A DNA stretch of 64,000 bases from Gammaproteobacteria bacterium (GCA_024235035.1 JACKNE010000009.1:230392-294391), one strand, 5' to 3'. Shown: positions 33,643 through 44,970, numbered from the stretch's first letter. A program made the numbers and translations. Notes: generated by a model not told the origin, from the sequence alone.

Positions 33643-34176
33643 TCAAGCAGCTTCCTTTTGCTGCCGGATCGCGTCGATTGTGCGCACCAATTTGCCGGGA
33701 ATTTCATTGAGCGTCTGCGCGAACTTATCCAGCGGCGCCCGCAGAGTCGCCATCAGCAGGCTGATCGCTTCATCACGAGTCGGCAGGCTGGCCAAGCGAT
33801 CCAGTTCATGCGCCGGATAGGCCTGTCCACCCACCGCCAAGGCTTTGACGATCAGCTTGTCGTTGGTTTTTTCCTTCAGAAATTCCTTGAAAATGCGTGC
33901 CGCCGCGCCTGGCTCCTCCTGAGAGAACGCTAGAATCAGCGGCCCCAACAGACTGGGTTGCAGGCATTCGAACTCGGTACCCTGCACGGCGCGGCGCGCC
34001 AGGGTATTCTTGACGACACGCAGATAGACGCCGGTTTCTCGCGCCCTAGCACGCAGGCTAGTGAGCTGAGCGACACTCAGCCCTCGATATTCAGCGGCGA
34101 TCACGGAGTGCGCACTGGCAGCGACCTTGGCGACTTCGGCCACCACCGCCTGTTTTTCTGCCAGATTGAGACTCAT
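33643..34176 (-). CDS. rplJ: 50S ribosomal protein L10
   Basis: 177 residues, slightly longer than E. coli L10 (165). The N-terminus MSLNLAEKQAVVAEVAKVA and YRGLSVAQLTSLRARARE with VVKNTLARRAV are the L10 rRNA-binding signature; the C-terminal helix binds L7/L12 dimers. It forms the base of the stalk on 23S rRNA. The 200-base upstream region carries the L10 leader through which L10(L12)4 represses rplJL translation. Confidence 0.97.
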   Translation of the reverse strand: MSLNLAEKQAVVAEVAKVAASAHSVIAAEYRGLSVAQLTSLRARARETGVYLRVVKNTLARRAVQGTEFECLQPSLLGPLILAFSQEEPGAAARIFKEFLKEKTNDKLIVKALAVGGQAYPAHELDRLASLPTRDEAISLLMATLRAPLDKFAQTLNEIPGKLVRTIDAIRQQKEAA

Positions 34177-34242
34177 CAGTTTTCCTCATGGTTTTTTCTC
34201 CACAGTTATGGAGAAAAGGGGAACGGCAGCCTGACCAGGAAA

Positions 34243-34325
34243 TCCGGAAGGGCTTCGCCGTCTGCGCGGGTGCTCCTAGCCAAGGCTAGAAGCGATTAAG
34301 CCCGAGGGCACCCGCGGTCTTTGAC
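34243..34325 (-). promoter_or_regulatory. L10 leader (autoregulatory RNA of rplJL)
   Basis: Read on the minus strand the leader begins GTCAAAGACCGCGGGTGC and continues through a hairpin (CTAGCC/GGCTAG) to GCACCCGCGCAGACGGCGAAG. The long stem CGCGGGTGC/GCACCCGCG flanked by AAAGACC and AGACGG matches the E. coli rplJ leader (AAGACCGCAGG...CCTGCGTAGACGGTGA) as I remember it. L10 bound to L7/L12 represses translation there. Confidence 0.8.
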
Positions 34326-34376
34326 GCTGGCCGGCAAGGCCGGCTGGCCCAAAGTTCGTTGTGGTTTCGGCCCCAG

Positions 34377-35072
34377 TCAGAATGACAATGTTGCCTGGTC
34401 CACAGCCAATCCCGGCCCCATGGTGGTGGAGAGGGTCACCCGACGCATGTAAATGCCTTTGGAGGTCGAGGGCTTGGCCTTTTGTAAATCGTGTAACAAT
34501 GCTTGCAGATTTTCCTGCAACTGGATCGTACTAAAATCCACTTTACCCAGGGTGCAATGGATGATACCAGCCTTGTCGGTGCGATAGCGCACCTGACCGG
34601 CCTTGGCATTCCGGATCGCTCCCGCCACATCCGGGGTCACCGTACCAACCTTAGGGTTGGGCATCAAACCACGCGGACCGAGAATCTTGCCCAGCTGGCC
34701 GACGATCCGCATCGCGTCAGGCGAAGCAATGACCACATCGAAATCGAGATTGCCGGCCTTGACCGATTCAGCCAAATCCTCGAACCCGACCACATCCGCG
34801 CCGGCTGCCTGCGCCGCCTCAGCGTTAGCACCTTGCGCGAATACAGCGACACGCACTGTCTTACCGGTACCGTGGGGCAGCACCGTCGCACTGCGCACCA
34901 CCTGATCCGACTTGCGGGGATCGACGCCCAAATTGACCGCGACATCCACCGACTCCCGAAATTTGGCGCTCGCCAATTCTTTCAGCAAATCCAGCGCTTC
35001 CGCAGCCGGATAAATCTTACTTGGCGCAAGCTTGCTGCGAATCGCCTTTAGACGCTTGGAGATCTTAGCCAT
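34377..35072 (-). CDS. rplA: 50S ribosomal protein L1
   Basis: 231 residues. The N-terminus [11 protein letters not shown], the rRNA-contacting loop near [26 protein letters not shown] and the domain II motif [17 protein letters not shown] are all present. L1 forms the mobile L1 stalk at the E site and represses the rplKA message by mimicry of its rRNA site. Start ATG 35072 lies three bases from the rplK stop, so translation is coupled. Confidence 0.98.
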   Translation of the reverse strand: MAKISKRLKAIRSKLAPSKIYPAAEALDLLKELASAKFRESVDVAVNLGVDPRKSDQVVRSATVLPHGTGKTVRVAVFAQGANAEAAQAAGADVVGFEDLAESVKAGNLDFDVVIASPDAMRIVGQLGKILGPRGLMPNPKVGTVTPDVAGAIRNAKAGQVRYRTDKAGIIHCTLGKVDFSTIQLQENLQALLHDLQKAKPSTSKGIYMRRVTLSTTMGPGLAVDQATLSF

Positions 35073-35075
35073 GTT

Positions 35076-35507
35076 TCAGAATCCCTCAATGTTGAGGCCC
35101 ATGGAACGAGCGCTGCCAGCGATCGTACGCACGGCGGCCTCCAGATCAGCAGCGGTCAGATCGGGCGACTTGGCTTTAGCCACCTCTTCCAGTTGCGCGC
35201 GGGTCACTGTGCCGATCTTTTGCGTATTGGGTTTAGGGCTGCCTTTATCGATGCCTAGAGCCTTCCTCAGCAACACCGAAGCCGGAGGAGTTTTCATGAT
35301 GAAGGTGAAGCTACGGTCGCTGTAAACCGTAATCACCACCGGAATCGGCAGACCCGGCTCTAGATGCTGGGTCTGGGCATTGAATGCCTTACAAAACTCC
35401 ATGATGTTCACGCCATGCTGACCGAGGGCTGGACCAACCGGTGGGCTGGGGTTGGCCTTGGCAGCTGCGACTTGCAGTTTAACGTATGCGTTGACTTTCT
35501 TTGCCAT
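35076..35507 (-). CDS. rplK: 50S ribosomal protein L11
   Basis: 143 residues from the ATG at 35507 ([13 protein letters not shown], matching the family start, with GGAGCC upstream); a longer open frame to 35528 is not part of the gene. The Pro-rich [24 protein letters not shown] is the GTPase-centre signature, and the C-terminal domain binds 23S rRNA ([21 protein letters not shown]). L11 lysines and start Met are methylated by PrmA in relatives. Order nusG-rplK-rplA is standard. Confidence 0.97.
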   Translation of the reverse strand: MAKKVNAYVKLQVAAAKANPSPPVGPALGQHGVNIMEFCKAFNAQTQHLEPGLPIPVVITVYSDRSFTFIMKTPPASVLLRKALGIDKGSPKPNTQKIGTVTRAQLEEVAKAKSPDLTAADLEAAVRTIAGSARSMGLNIEGF

Positions 35508-35597
35508 GGTGGCTCCTGTCGGGTGCAAACGCCTCGCGGCTCCCCGGATGAATCGCCCAACGATCGGGCAACGAAAACGGCGACCGGCAAGCGCCGA

Positions 35598-36137
35598 TCA
35601 GCGGGATACTTTTTCGACCTGACTGAATTCCAGTTCCACAGGAGTGGTGCGCCCGAAGATCATGACCCCAACACGCAACCGATTCTTTTCGTAATTGACT
35701 TCCTCAACAACACCCTCGAAGTCATTGAACGGGCCATCGGTGACCCGCACCATCTCCCCTGGCTCGTAAAGCACCTTAGGTTTAGGCTTATCGACGCCAT
35801 CTTGAATGCGCTGCAGGATCACCTGAGCTTCTTTCTCGGAAATCGGCGCTGGCCGATCGCTAGTCCCACCGATAAAGCCGAGCACCTTTGGCGTGTTACG
35901 GACCAAGTGCCAAGTATCGTTATCCAACTCCATTTGCACTAGCACATAACCAGGAAAAAATTTACGGTCACTCTTGCGCTTCTGTCCATCGCGCATCTCC
36001 ACGACTTCTTCGGTGGGTACCAAAATTTGCCCGAATCGCCCCGTGACACCTTCGCGATTAATTCGTTCCAACAATGAGCGCCTGACTTGCTGCTCGAAGC
36101 CAGAATAGGCTTGCACAACGTACCAACGCATGGTCAT
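35598..36137 (-). CDS. nusG: Transcription termination/antitermination protein NusG
   Basis: 179 residues from ATG 36137 (AGGA five bases upstream); ATG 36131 is an alternative. The NGN domain starts [16 protein letters not shown]; the KOW domain near the C-terminus shows [25 protein letters not shown]. NusG binds the clamp of RNA polymerase and links it to Rho or to ribosomal protein S10. It follows secE by 13 bases, as in E. coli. Confidence 0.97.
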   Translation of the reverse strand: MTMRWYVVQAYSGFEQQVRRSLLERINREGVTGRFGQILVPTEEVVEMRDGQKRKSDRKFFPGYVLVQMELDNDTWHLVRNTPKVLGFIGGTSDRPAPISEKEAQVILQRIQDGVDKPKPKVLYEPGEMVRVTDGPFNDFEGVVEEVNYEKNRLRVGVMIFGRTTPVELEFSQVEKVSR

Positions 36138-36150
36138 GGTCCTAGCTCCG

Positions 36151-36528
36151 TTATCCGGTGACCAAGCGAACCAACCAAAGTAACAACACATCGAACAGCC
36201 ACAGCAGGATGCCCATCAAAACCACCATAGCAAGCACAATCAACGTCGTTTGCGTCGTCTCGGCGCGGGTCGGCCAAACGACCTTGCGCAGCTCGGAGCG
36301 GGCGCCATGCAGGAATTCCACAGCTTCGGCGCCCAGGTCGGTTTTCAAGGCAATGGCAATCGCTACTCCGACCGCAAACAGAAACCCTACGACCCTTACT
36401 ACCAAGATCAATTGATTTGCAGATAGGTAGAAAGCCACTAGTGCGATTAGGACCAGCGCGCCTGCAGCTGCCAGTTTGAGAGTATCGGGTCGACTCAGGG
36501 ATTGCGTTTCGGATTTGGTCGAATTCAT
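36151..36528 (-). CDS. secE: Preprotein translocase subunit SecE
   Basis: 125 residues from ATG 36528 (MNSTKSETQ); upstream codons to 36549 belong to the spacer. Three membrane helices are visible as in E. coli SecE (127 residues), whereas most bacteria have one. The conserved [20 protein letters not shown] lies before the last helix. SecE clamps SecY in the inner-membrane translocon. It lies directly downstream of tRNA-Trp and upstream of nusG. Confidence 0.97.
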   Translation of the reverse strand: MNSTKSETQSLSRPDTLKLAAAGALVLIALVAFYLSANQLILVVRVVGFLFAVGVAIAIALKTDLGAEAVEFLHGARSELRKVVWPTRAETTQTTLIVLAMVVLMGILLWLFDVLLLWLVRLVTG

Positions 36529-36611
36529 GCGGGTTCCGTGGCTTTGCACTCTTCAGGAAATGCCCATTCGTCGAAAAAACGAACGGAACCTGAAGCCTGC
36601 CATAGGAATTA

Positions 36612-36687
36612 TGGCAGGCCAGGAGGGTCTCGAACCCCCAACCTGCGGTTTTGGAGACCGCTGCTCTACCAATTGAGCTACTGGCCT
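36612..36687 (-). tRNA. tRNA-Trp (CCA)
   Basis: 76 bases including the encoded 3' CCA. The acceptor stem AGGCCAG pairs with CTGGCCT; the anticodon loop reads CTCCAAA with anticodon CCA; TTCGA lies in the T loop. It lies between tuf and secE, so it is probably processed from the same transcript. Confidence 0.97.
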
Positions 36688-36698
36688 ATAGTTATTCC

Positions 36699-36733
36699 AT
36701 CAAGCGGAACGCTCGACTGGCGTTTCGCTTGAT
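36699..36733. other. Hairpin between tuf and tRNA-Trp
   Basis: ATCAAGCGGAACGC and GCGTTTCGCTTGAT pair over 14 positions (one non-Watson-Crick) around TCGACTG. No T tract follows on the minus strand, so processing or partial attenuation before tRNA-Trp is more likely than full termination. Confidence 0.55.
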
Positions 36734-36752
36734 GCAACATCGGATCGAGAAA

Positions 36753-37943
<1,191 letters not shown>

Positions 37944-38027
37944 CTAGGCACTCCCCTGAAAAACTTAGGGCCAGAGATTCAAATCGGTTCGCCTCAGTTA
38001 GGCAATTTATTGTAATCACATCAATTC

Positions 38028-38103
<76 letters not shown>

Positions 38104-38133
38104 AAAGATCCTTAAAATTCAGTTTATCGAATC

Positions 38134-38207
<74 letters not shown>

Positions 38208-38285
38208 CTTTACCATACTCTCTCTATCAAAATCTTTATCGGAACCGACAGCTAAGCTCTAAAATCCACTAATTTTCTACACGAA

Positions 38286-38372
<87 letters not shown>

Positions 38373-38387
38373 AAAACGGAGTCGAGC

Positions 38388-38416
38388 ATTTTGCGATTCG
38401 CAAATAAGGTTGTCAA
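38388..38416 (-). promoter_or_regulatory. Sigma70-type promoter of the tRNA-tuf operon
   Basis: On the minus strand TTGACA (38411-38416) and CAAAAT (38388-38393) are 17 bases apart, about 16 bases before tRNA-Tyr; a GC-rich discriminator (GCTCGACTCC) follows, as at stringently controlled stable-RNA promoters. The site lies just downstream of the recB stop. Confidence 0.65.
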
Positions 38417-38434
38417 CTGTTGAAAGGGATTTTT

Positions 38435-41400
38435 TCACATTCCAGTCCCAGTTCTCATCAGCTCATCTAGCGCCATGATTAACATTGGTCTGGGTCGATC
38501 TTGAAACACGCCGCAATCCGCGCCTCGTGTCGGGTCCATACCGCGCAGGAACAGATAAAACACTCCGCCGAAATGGCGCTCATAATCATAATCCGGCACC
38601 CGCAAGCGCAGATAGCGGTGCAACGCCACGGTGTAAATCAAGTACTGCAGCACATACGCTTCACGGGCCATGATCTCCGTCAGTCGATCCGGCCGATAGG
38701 CGGCGGGTTCCGGGCCTAGCCAGTTGGATTTGTAATCTACGAGATAGAATCGCCCTTCCGCTTCGAACACCAAGTCGATAAACCCTTTCATGTAACCACG
38801 GAAAGGCGTGAACACCAAATTTTCGATTAGGTCGCCGAACGAACCGGTGACGTAGCCATGCCGCCTCAGCACCGCTCGTAAAGTTTCCGTGCATAAGTAC
38901 GCCAGTGGGTAATAAAATTCTAACTCATTCAACCGTTGATCCAACGTCACCGTATCCAACCGCAACTGGTCACCATCCAATGGTGTCGCTAACACCCGCT
39001 CTACCCAGTCGGCAACAATCAGAGTCCATGCCTCGGCATCCAAGCCATGCCCGATCAATGCCCGCTCCACTAGTTTTTCCAATCGCTCTCGATCCGGTCG
39101 ACTGAAATCCAGCCGCTCAAAAATAGCGTGTAAACAGGTTCCGGCCCGTGCGCCGCGCGGGAAATTGAAAATATCCGGGCAGGGGGTGGCTACCAACTCG
39201 GTGTCCACCGTCGGAACCACTGCGAGCATGTCGTGGTCGGGTATTTCCGCCGACAATCCCGCTGTCAGTGCAGTAAAGCTACCTACTCGCCAGAACCCGG
39301 ACAGCGGCCTAGTGAAAACCCGCGCCTGCAACTCTGGCTCTTCCACGGTGGGCGGGTGATAGCGGTGACCAATCTCCTGGGGCAATGGCGCCATCGCGAC
39401 CGTCTCACCTGCTGGAGCAAATACGCTTTGCAGGTCGTCGAAGAAAACGCTGGGTGTGATGCGGTCAAAACGCTGCCGGGTGACTTCCAGAACATCTTGC
39501 GCAGGACCCACGACCGGTGGATGGTGCAACAGCCAGGCAGCGGGCGCTGTGTCGGTTTCCTTGATCTTGCCCCAGATCAGAGTGCAATGCTGTTTGGCGC
39601 GAGTCAGCGCCACGTAGAATAAGCGCAGACTTTCCGCCACTTCCTCCCGGCGGGCGAGCTGAAGGGCTGGATCATCGTCATCGATACCGATAGCGAGAAT
39701 GGAGCGCCGCAAATCGGCAGGGTCGTGATACAGCGCCTGATTCCCTTCGCCGGTGCGCAGCCGGCCATCCCAAAGGAATGGGCAGAACACCACCTCATAT
39801 TCCAGTCCCTTGCTCTTGTGAACAGTGACGATTCGCACTAGATTTTCGTCGCTTTCCAGGCGCAATTGCTGTTCCTCATCCTGGTTGGCAGGCAGACAGT
39901 GGTTATCGGCGAGCCACTTCAGTAAACCGATCATTCCAGGATGGGTACGACTAGCGACGTGCAGCAATTCCGCCAAATGCAGCACATTGGTCAAGCGCCG
40001 CTCGCCGTCACGGAAGGCCAGCAAGCGTTGCGGTACGCCTTCATCCATCAGCCAAGCGCGAAAGAAACGCATGAAACCGTGTTCCTGCCATAACTGCCGG
40101 TAGTCCTGAAATTTCTCCAGCCAACGCGCCCAGACTTGTTCCTGCTCATGCAACTGATGCAGAGCTTCGCCGCGCAGCCCGAACAGAGCGGATGCCAATG
40201 CTGTGCGCACCCGTCCCTCATGACCGGGTTCGGCAATGGCCGCTAGCAACCATGTCAATTGTCGGGCCTCGTCTGAAAGGAACACACTATCATCGGCATG
40301 CTGGACACTCGACACATTCAATTGCAACAATTGCCGGCGAATCAGCCGCCCTTGCCAATGGTTGCGCACCAACACCGTGATGTCGCCGCCGGCGAGTGGC
40401 CGCGCGCCGATGTGCGCTTGGCCGCATGCGCCCAAGCTCAGTAACCGGGCGATTTCCGCCGCCGTGGCTCGAGCAGCCTGCTCGCTGGCTGCACCCTTGT
40501 TCATCGGTTTGCCCGAATGGTCTGGTTCGACCAACCAGAGTCGTAGTGGCGGCTCCAACCGCCCCTGAACACTTAATAGCGGGTGTTGCTTGCGTTCAGC
40601 TGGAATAGCCGGGTGGAAGGGAATACCCTCGAATAGAAAGGGCTGATCCTTGACCACACCGAACAGGGCATTCAAGGCGGTCAGCAGACGCGGATCGGAA
40701 CGCCAGTTGACCTCAAGGGTATGCTGTTGCGTTGTGTCACGGCGGGCGGCCAGGTAAGCGAAGATATCCGCACCCCGGAAGCTGTAAATAGCCTGTTTCG
40801 GATCACCGACCAGGAACACCGGCTTAGCGGTCCCAACGTAGAGGCGGCGAAAAATCTCATACTGTACCGGGTCGGTGTCCTGAAATTCATCGATTAACGC
40901 CGCCGCATAACGGTTTCGCAGGGTTTCAATCAGCGCTGCGCCGCGTCGGGAATCATGTAGAGCATCGTGGAGATTCAGCAGTAGATCGTCATAAGATTGC
41001 ACCTGTTGCCGCTGTTTACGCGTTGCCAGCTCTGCATTGCAATACTTGAGCAATTGCACGGGGATCTGATAGCGGCAGTAATCGGCTAGCGCCTCACAGG
41101 CGGTTTTCAGCGTTTCACAAGCGTCGAAAAATGCATGATAGGGGGGAGTTTGATCCTTCTTGACCGAAGCACGCAGTCTGGTGGTCGTGAACTGTTCGAA
41201 CTTGTCGAACAACGCCAACTGCAGTGGATCGGCGCTCAGATGAGCATCCATCGCTACCAACCAACCGGGAATGGATTTTAGGTTGTATTTCTGTCGATTA
41301 AGAGCGGATGAGGTCAGCAACAACGCCTCAATCGCCACGCGATCCTGCCGCCAGAGATCACGGGCTTTTCCAAAAGCAGTGACAAAATCCTGCTCCAGCG

Positions 41401-42025
41401 CTGCACCATCAGCATCGCCGTTGGGCGTCCTGACTTGGAGATAAGGCTTACCGAGATGAGGAGCAACTTGCTTAAGCAGAATCTCCGGGCTAATGCCCTG
41501 GTCCAGAAAATACTGCACCACTAGCGGTGAACCCGGATAGAACGTTCGGCGCCAGAAATCCTCGACGATCTCACGCAATAGCTCGCGGGTGTCAGCCATC
41601 AACTCAATATCGAACGACAAGCCGCTTTCAAAGGCATTATCGCCTAGTACCCGTTTACAGAACCCGTGGATGGTGAAAATAGCCGCCTCGTCGAAACCAC
41701 GCAGGGCATTGCTCAAACGGCGAATGGCCAATTCCCGATCCGGGGTCAGATCCAGCAGCCGGATACCCAGTTCATCTTCTTCATCAGCGCGACCCCGCAG
41801 AAAAGTCCGATGGATTTGCGCCAGCCGGCCACGAACGCGGTCACGTAGCTCCTTGGTCGCCGCGTTGGTATAGGTCACGACCAGAATACGGTTGACTGGA
41901 ATATGCGCCTCGACTACCAGCCGTACATAGAGTGCGGTAATAGCATAGGTTTTGCCGGTTCCGGCACTGGCTTCGATGAGATTGAAGCCGGTCAGGGATA
42001 GATAGAGTGGGTCGAGATGTTGCAT
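38435..42025 (-). CDS. recB: Exodeoxyribonuclease V subunit beta (RecB helicase-nuclease)
   Basis: 1196 residues (E. coli 1180). Superfamily 1 helicase motifs are complete: Walker A ASAGTGKT at 19-26, motif II LIDEFQDTDPVQ, motif III VGDPKQAIYSFRGAD, motif V TVHKSKGLEYEVVF, motif VI RLFYVALTRAKQHC. The C-terminal nuclease shows GYMKGFIDLVFE, YLVDYKSNWLG and LQYLIYTVALHRYL, so both activities should be present. RecB works with RecC and RecD to resect double-strand breaks to Chi. Neither recC nor recD is adjacent: downstream is the tRNA cluster and upstream a divergent transporter gene. They may lie elsewhere. Confidence 0.95.
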   Translation of the reverse strand: MQHLDPLYLSLTGFNLIEASAGTGKTYAITALYVRLVVEAHIPVNRILVVTYTNAATKELRDRVRGRLAQIHRTFLRGRADEEDELGIRLLDLTPDRELAIRRLSNALRGFDEAAIFTIHGFCKRVLGDNAFESGLSFDIELMADTRELLREIVEDFWRRTFYPGSPLVVQYFLDQGISPEILLKQVAPHLGKPYLQVRTPNGDADGAALEQDFVTAFGKARDLWRQDRVAIEALLLTSSALNRQKYNLKSIPGWLVAMDAHLSADPLQLALFDKFEQFTTTRLRASVKKDQTPPYHAFFDACETLKTACEALADYCRYQIPVQLLKYCNAELATRKQRQQVQSYDDLLLNLHDALHDSRRGAALIETLRNRYAAALIDEFQDTDPVQYEIFRRLYVGTAKPVFLVGDPKQAIYSFRGADIFAYLAARRDTTQQHTLEVNWRSDPRLLTALNALFGVVKDQPFLFEGIPFHPAIPAERKQHPLLSVQGRLEPPLRLWLVEPDHSGKPMNKGAASEQAARATAAEIARLLSLGACGQAHIGARPLAGGDITVLVRNHWQGRLIRRQLLQLNVSSVQHADDSVFLSDEARQLTWLLAAIAEPGHEGRVRTALASALFGLRGEALHQLHEQEQVWARWLEKFQDYRQLWQEHGFMRFFRAWLMDEGVPQRLLAFRDGERRLTNVLHLAELLHVASRTHPGMIGLLKWLADNHCLPANQDEEQQLRLESDENLVRIVTVHKSKGLEYEVVFCPFLWDGRLRTGEGNQALYHDPADLRRSILAIGIDDDDPALQLARREEVAESLRLFYVALTRAKQHCTLIWGKIKETDTAPAAWLLHHPPVVGPAQDVLEVTRQRFDRITPSVFFDDLQSVFAPAGETVAMAPLPQEIGHRYHPPTVEEPELQARVFTRPLSGFWRVGSFTALTAGLSAEIPDHDMLAVVPTVDTELVATPCPDIFNFPRGARAGTCLHAIFERLDFSRPDRERLEKLVERALIGHGLDAEAWTLIVADWVERVLATPLDGDQLRLDTVTLDQRLNELEFYYPLAYLCTETLRAVLRRHGYVTGSFGDLIENLVFTPFRGYMKGFIDLVFEAEGRFYLVDYKSNWLGPEPAAYRPDRLTEIMAREAYVLQYLIYTVALHRYLRLRVPDYDYERHFGGVFYLFLRGMDPTRGADCGVFQDRPRPMLIMALDELMRTGTGM

Positions 42026-42281
42026 ATATAAACAATAATTTTCAGCATCCTACATTTGTCCATCCAAGAAAATTGAGCATCTGCTCAAGGTCATTCTAGC
42101 CTAGATTGCTTCCTGCGGCTGAAAGGCATTTTTTACAGTCCTTGCGGATTCAATCGGTTGAAACACAGCCTGTGCCTCTGATCCATGCGAGATTTTTTAG
42201 CGAGCGGAGTGTGTAAGATGAAATATTAGTTTATTCTAATATGCGAATCGTATATTGCAGCAGCGTCATAGGATTTTCGTC
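42026..42281. other. Divergent spacer between recB and the transporter gene
   Basis: 256 bases. The part from 42190 to 42260 is AT-rich (TTAGTTTATTCTAATATGCG) and probably contains the promoter of the plus-strand transporter gene; no gene or clear operator was seen. Confidence 0.3.
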
Positions 42282-43289
42282 ATGAACACCGCTAACCCAA
42301 TACCTCCCACTCCTGTTATTGCCTCCAGAAGAGAAACGACTTGCCACCGTCTTGAACATTTTCCCATCGCGATCTTTTCAACTGTCATGGGGATGGCTGG
42401 ACTCACGTTAGCTTGGCAGAAAGCCCATATGGTCCTAGGGGCACCCTCAATGATTGGCGCCGCCTTGCGCGGGGCGGTCAGCACCCTATTCGTTATCTTG
42501 TTGGCTTGCTATAGTATAAAAATTTTGCGTTATCCACAGGCGGTCGGTGTGGAGATGCGCCATCCGATCCGCATCAACTTCTTTCCTACTGTCTCCATTT
42601 CCTTGTTGCTGCTTGCCATCACCTATCTAGAATCGGCGCCCGTAGCCGCGTTCTGGCTGTGGAGCGCTGGCGCCCTCCTACACCTGGGGTTCACTCTGGC
42701 GATCTTTGGCAGTTGGCTTCACCATACTCACTACGACATCAAGCACACTAACCCCGCCTGGTTTATTCCGGTGGTCGGCAACATCATCATCCCAGTCGCT
42801 GGCGTGCGGTTGGCTTCGCCTGAATTATCTTGGTTTTTTTTCAGTATTGGACTGGTATTTTGGATCGTATTATTAACCATTGTGCTGTACCGACTGTTTT
42901 TTCACGAGCCACTGCCCGTGCGGCTAGCGCCGACCCTGTTCATCCTGCTGGCGCCGCCCTCGGTCGGCTTCATCGCCTATATCAATCTGACCGGTGAGCT
43001 GGATGCTTTCGCCCGCATCTTATACTACAGTGCGCTGTTTCTCGCCTTGGTACTGGGCAGTAATGCCGTGCGCTTCTTGCGTTTGCCATTCTTCATTTCC
43101 GCCTGGGCCTATTCCTTTCCACTAGCGGCGCTGACCCTGGCCACCCTGATCATGAGCACATATCTGTCCATTCCCCTATTTAATCTGCTGGGTATCGGGC
43201 TACTGGCGTTACTCTCGCTAGTGGTCAGCATTCTGGTGTTTCGCACGATGATCGCCATCCAACGCCGAGAAATCTGTGTACCGGAGTAA
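42282..43289 (+). CDS. TDT-family transporter (TehA/SLAC1-like)
   Basis: 335 residues from ATG 42282. The opening HFPIAIFSTVMGMAGLTLAW and the conserved H-x(n)-NPAWFIPVVGNIIIPVAG are signatures of the tellurite-resistance/dicarboxylate transporter family, and about ten hydrophobic helices fill the protein. Members include TehA (anion channel-like), Mae1 malate permease and plant SLAC1. Substrate here is unknown. No tehB is nearby. It is likely transcribed alone, 70 bases before the metalloprotease gene. Confidence 0.82.
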   Translation: MNTANPIPPTPVIASRRETTCHRLEHFPIAIFSTVMGMAGLTLAWQKAHMVLGAPSMIGAALRGAVSTLFVILLACYSIKILRYPQAVGVEMRHPIRINFFPTVSISLLLLAITYLESAPVAAFWLWSAGALLHLGFTLAIFGSWLHHTHYDIKHTNPAWFIPVVGNIIIPVAGVRLASPELSWFFFSIGLVFWIVLLTIVLYRLFFHEPLPVRLAPTLFILLAPPSVGFIAYINLTGELDAFARILYYSALFLALVLGSNAVRFLRLPFFISAWAYSFPLAALTLATLIMSTYLSIPLFNLLGIGLLALLSLVVSILVFRTMIAIQRREICVPE

Positions 43290-43359
43290 CCGCTGACAAT
43301 CGGGCCGCAACCATTTTCAGCTACACTCTTTTCCATGGAAAATCGGAGGAGAGTTTCCC

Positions 43360-44235
43360 ATGCGTTGGCGCGATCTTAGACGTAGCCGTCATGTAGAGGA
43401 CCGGCGAGATGCATCACCTTCCGCTCGCAGTGGGTTGGGCGGTGGCGCCAAGCTCAGCGGCGGTGGCTTGCTGTTGGTGCTGGTAGCCAGCTTGATCTTC
43501 GGATTCAATCCTATGGAAGTACTGAATCTACTGAGCGGGGAGCCGACCATTTCAGCATCCCAGCAGACCCACCCGCGCCAAGCGCCGTCCCCGGACGATC
43601 CAATGGTGGATTTTGTCAGCGCCGTTCTAGGCGATACCGAGGATGTGTGGAGCCAATGGTTCCAGACACAGGGAGGCCGCTACGAACAGCCCAGACTGGT
43701 GCTGTTTCGCGATGCCGTACAGTCCGCCTGCGGTTTCGCCGACACCGCTGTCGGTCCTTTCTACTGTCCGGGTGACCGGCAGGTTTATCTGGATCTGTCT
43801 TTCTTCCAGGAACTGTCCCAGCGCTTCGGCGCGCCCGGCGACTTTGCCCGCGCCTATGTGATCGCCCATGAGATCGGCCATCATATCCAGAATTTGACCG
43901 GCCTCTCCAGCAAAGTGCAGGCGCAACGGCGGCAATTGCCTGAAGCGCAAGCTAACGCCTTGTCGGTGCTCGTGGAACTGCAAGCGGATTGTCTAGCGGG
44001 GGTTTGGGGCCATCACGCCCAGCAACGCGGTGTACTGGAGCCGGGAGATGTCGAAGCGGCGATGCGCGCCGCCGCCGCGATTGGCGACGATCACCTGCAG
44101 CGGCAGGCTCGTGGCTATGTCACCCCTGACTCTTTCACTCATGGCACCTCCCAGCAGCGGACGCAATGGTTCAATCGAGGATTGAACACCGGCCATGTCA
44201 CGGAGTGCAACACCTTCGCCGCGCAGCATCCCTGA
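43360..44235 (+). CDS. ypfJ: YpfJ-like neutral zinc metallopeptidase
   Basis: 291 residues. MRWRDLRRSRHVEDRR is the conserved cytoplasmic start, one membrane helix follows at about 34-48, and the periplasmic part carries HEIGH at 170-174 in AYVIAHEIGHHIQNLTG, with ELQADCLAGVWG providing the third zinc ligand. CGFADTAVGPFYCPGD is the family motif before it. Members are poorly characterised membrane-anchored proteases. The start follows CGGAGGAGAG. The gene ends 17 bases before creB, suggesting one transcript. Confidence 0.9.
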   Translation: MRWRDLRRSRHVEDRRDASPSARSGLGGGAKLSGGGLLLVLVASLIFGFNPMEVLNLLSGEPTISASQQTHPRQAPSPDDPMVDFVSAVLGDTEDVWSQWFQTQGGRYEQPRLVLFRDAVQSACGFADTAVGPFYCPGDRQVYLDLSFFQELSQRFGAPGDFARAYVIAHEIGHHIQNLTGLSSKVQAQRRQLPEAQANALSVLVELQADCLAGVWGHHAQQRGVLEPGDVEAAMRAAAAIGDDHLQRQARGYVTPDSFTHGTSQQRTQWFNRGLNTGHVTECNTFAAQHP

Positions 44236-44252
44236 ATGGGTTTTCACCCGTC

Positions 44253-44963
44253 ATGGCCGCCCGCATCCTGCTGATCGAAGATGAACCCTCCATCGCTGAA
44301 GTTGTCGAATTTGCGTTGACCAGCGAAGGGTTTCAAGTGACTTGGCGAACCCTGGCCCGCGAAGCCGAAGCGGAATGGGCGACGACATCCTTCGATCTGC
44401 TGATTCTCGATCTTGGCTTGCCCGACGGCTCAGGACTGGAACTGCTCAAACGATTGCGGCGTCACTCGGAAGTCCCGGTGCTGATTCTATCCGCTCGCAA
44501 CGCTGAACTGGATCGAGTACTCGGCCTGGAGTTGGGAGCCGATGACTATGTCAGCAAGCCGTTCAGTCCGCGCGAACTGGCGGCGCGGGTCAAGGCCATT
44601 CTCAAACGCACCGCTCATCATCCTCCGATCCCCGCTGCGATAGGCAGCGATCCACCAATCCGTGCGACTTGGTTTGTCATCGATGAAGTCCGCGCCGCCA
44701 TTCGGTTCCAGAACCACCTCTTGGATCTGACTCGCTACGAATATCTGCTCCTCAAGACGCTGCTGGCGCAGCCGGAGCGGGTTTTTTCCCGCGCCCAGTT
44801 GATGGACCAGGTTTGGCCCGATCCCGTCGCCAGTTTCGAGCGCAGCGTAGACACCCATATCAAGACCTTGCGCGCCAAGCTGCGAGAAATCGACGCCACC
44901 CTCGATCCGATTCGGACGCATCGCGGCCTGGGCTATTCAGTACGCATTCACGACGCTTCTTGA
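44253..44963 (+). CDS. creB: Response regulator CreB (OmpR family)
   Basis: 236 residues from ATG 44253. Receiver: acidic pair near 10-11, phosphoacceptor Asp53 in LLILDLGLPDGSGLE, Ser80 and Lys102 (YVSKPFSPREL). C-terminal winged helix with LTRYEYLLLKTLLAQPERVFSRAQLMDQVWP and VDTHIKTLRAKLREI. The assignment as CreB rests on the following kinase, a clear CreC. In enterics and pseudomonads CreBC responds to metabolic state and controls cre-tagged genes, including creD; here creA and creD are not adjacent. Confidence 0.9.
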   Translation: MAARILLIEDEPSIAEVVEFALTSEGFQVTWRTLAREAEAEWATTSFDLLILDLGLPDGSGLELLKRLRRHSEVPVLILSARNAELDRVLGLELGADDYVSKPFSPRELAARVKAILKRTAHHPPIPAAIGSDPPIRATWFVIDEVRAAIRFQNHLLDLTRYEYLLLKTLLAQPERVFSRAQLMDQVWPDPVASFERSVDTHIKTLRAKLREIDATLDPIRTHRGLGYSVRIHDAS

Positions 44964-44970
44964 ATCCCCC

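Noticed and set aside
36502..36732. Plus-strand frame with GGSRTPNLRFWRPLLYQ
   Set aside because: It is tRNA-Trp read on the wrong strand plus flanks.
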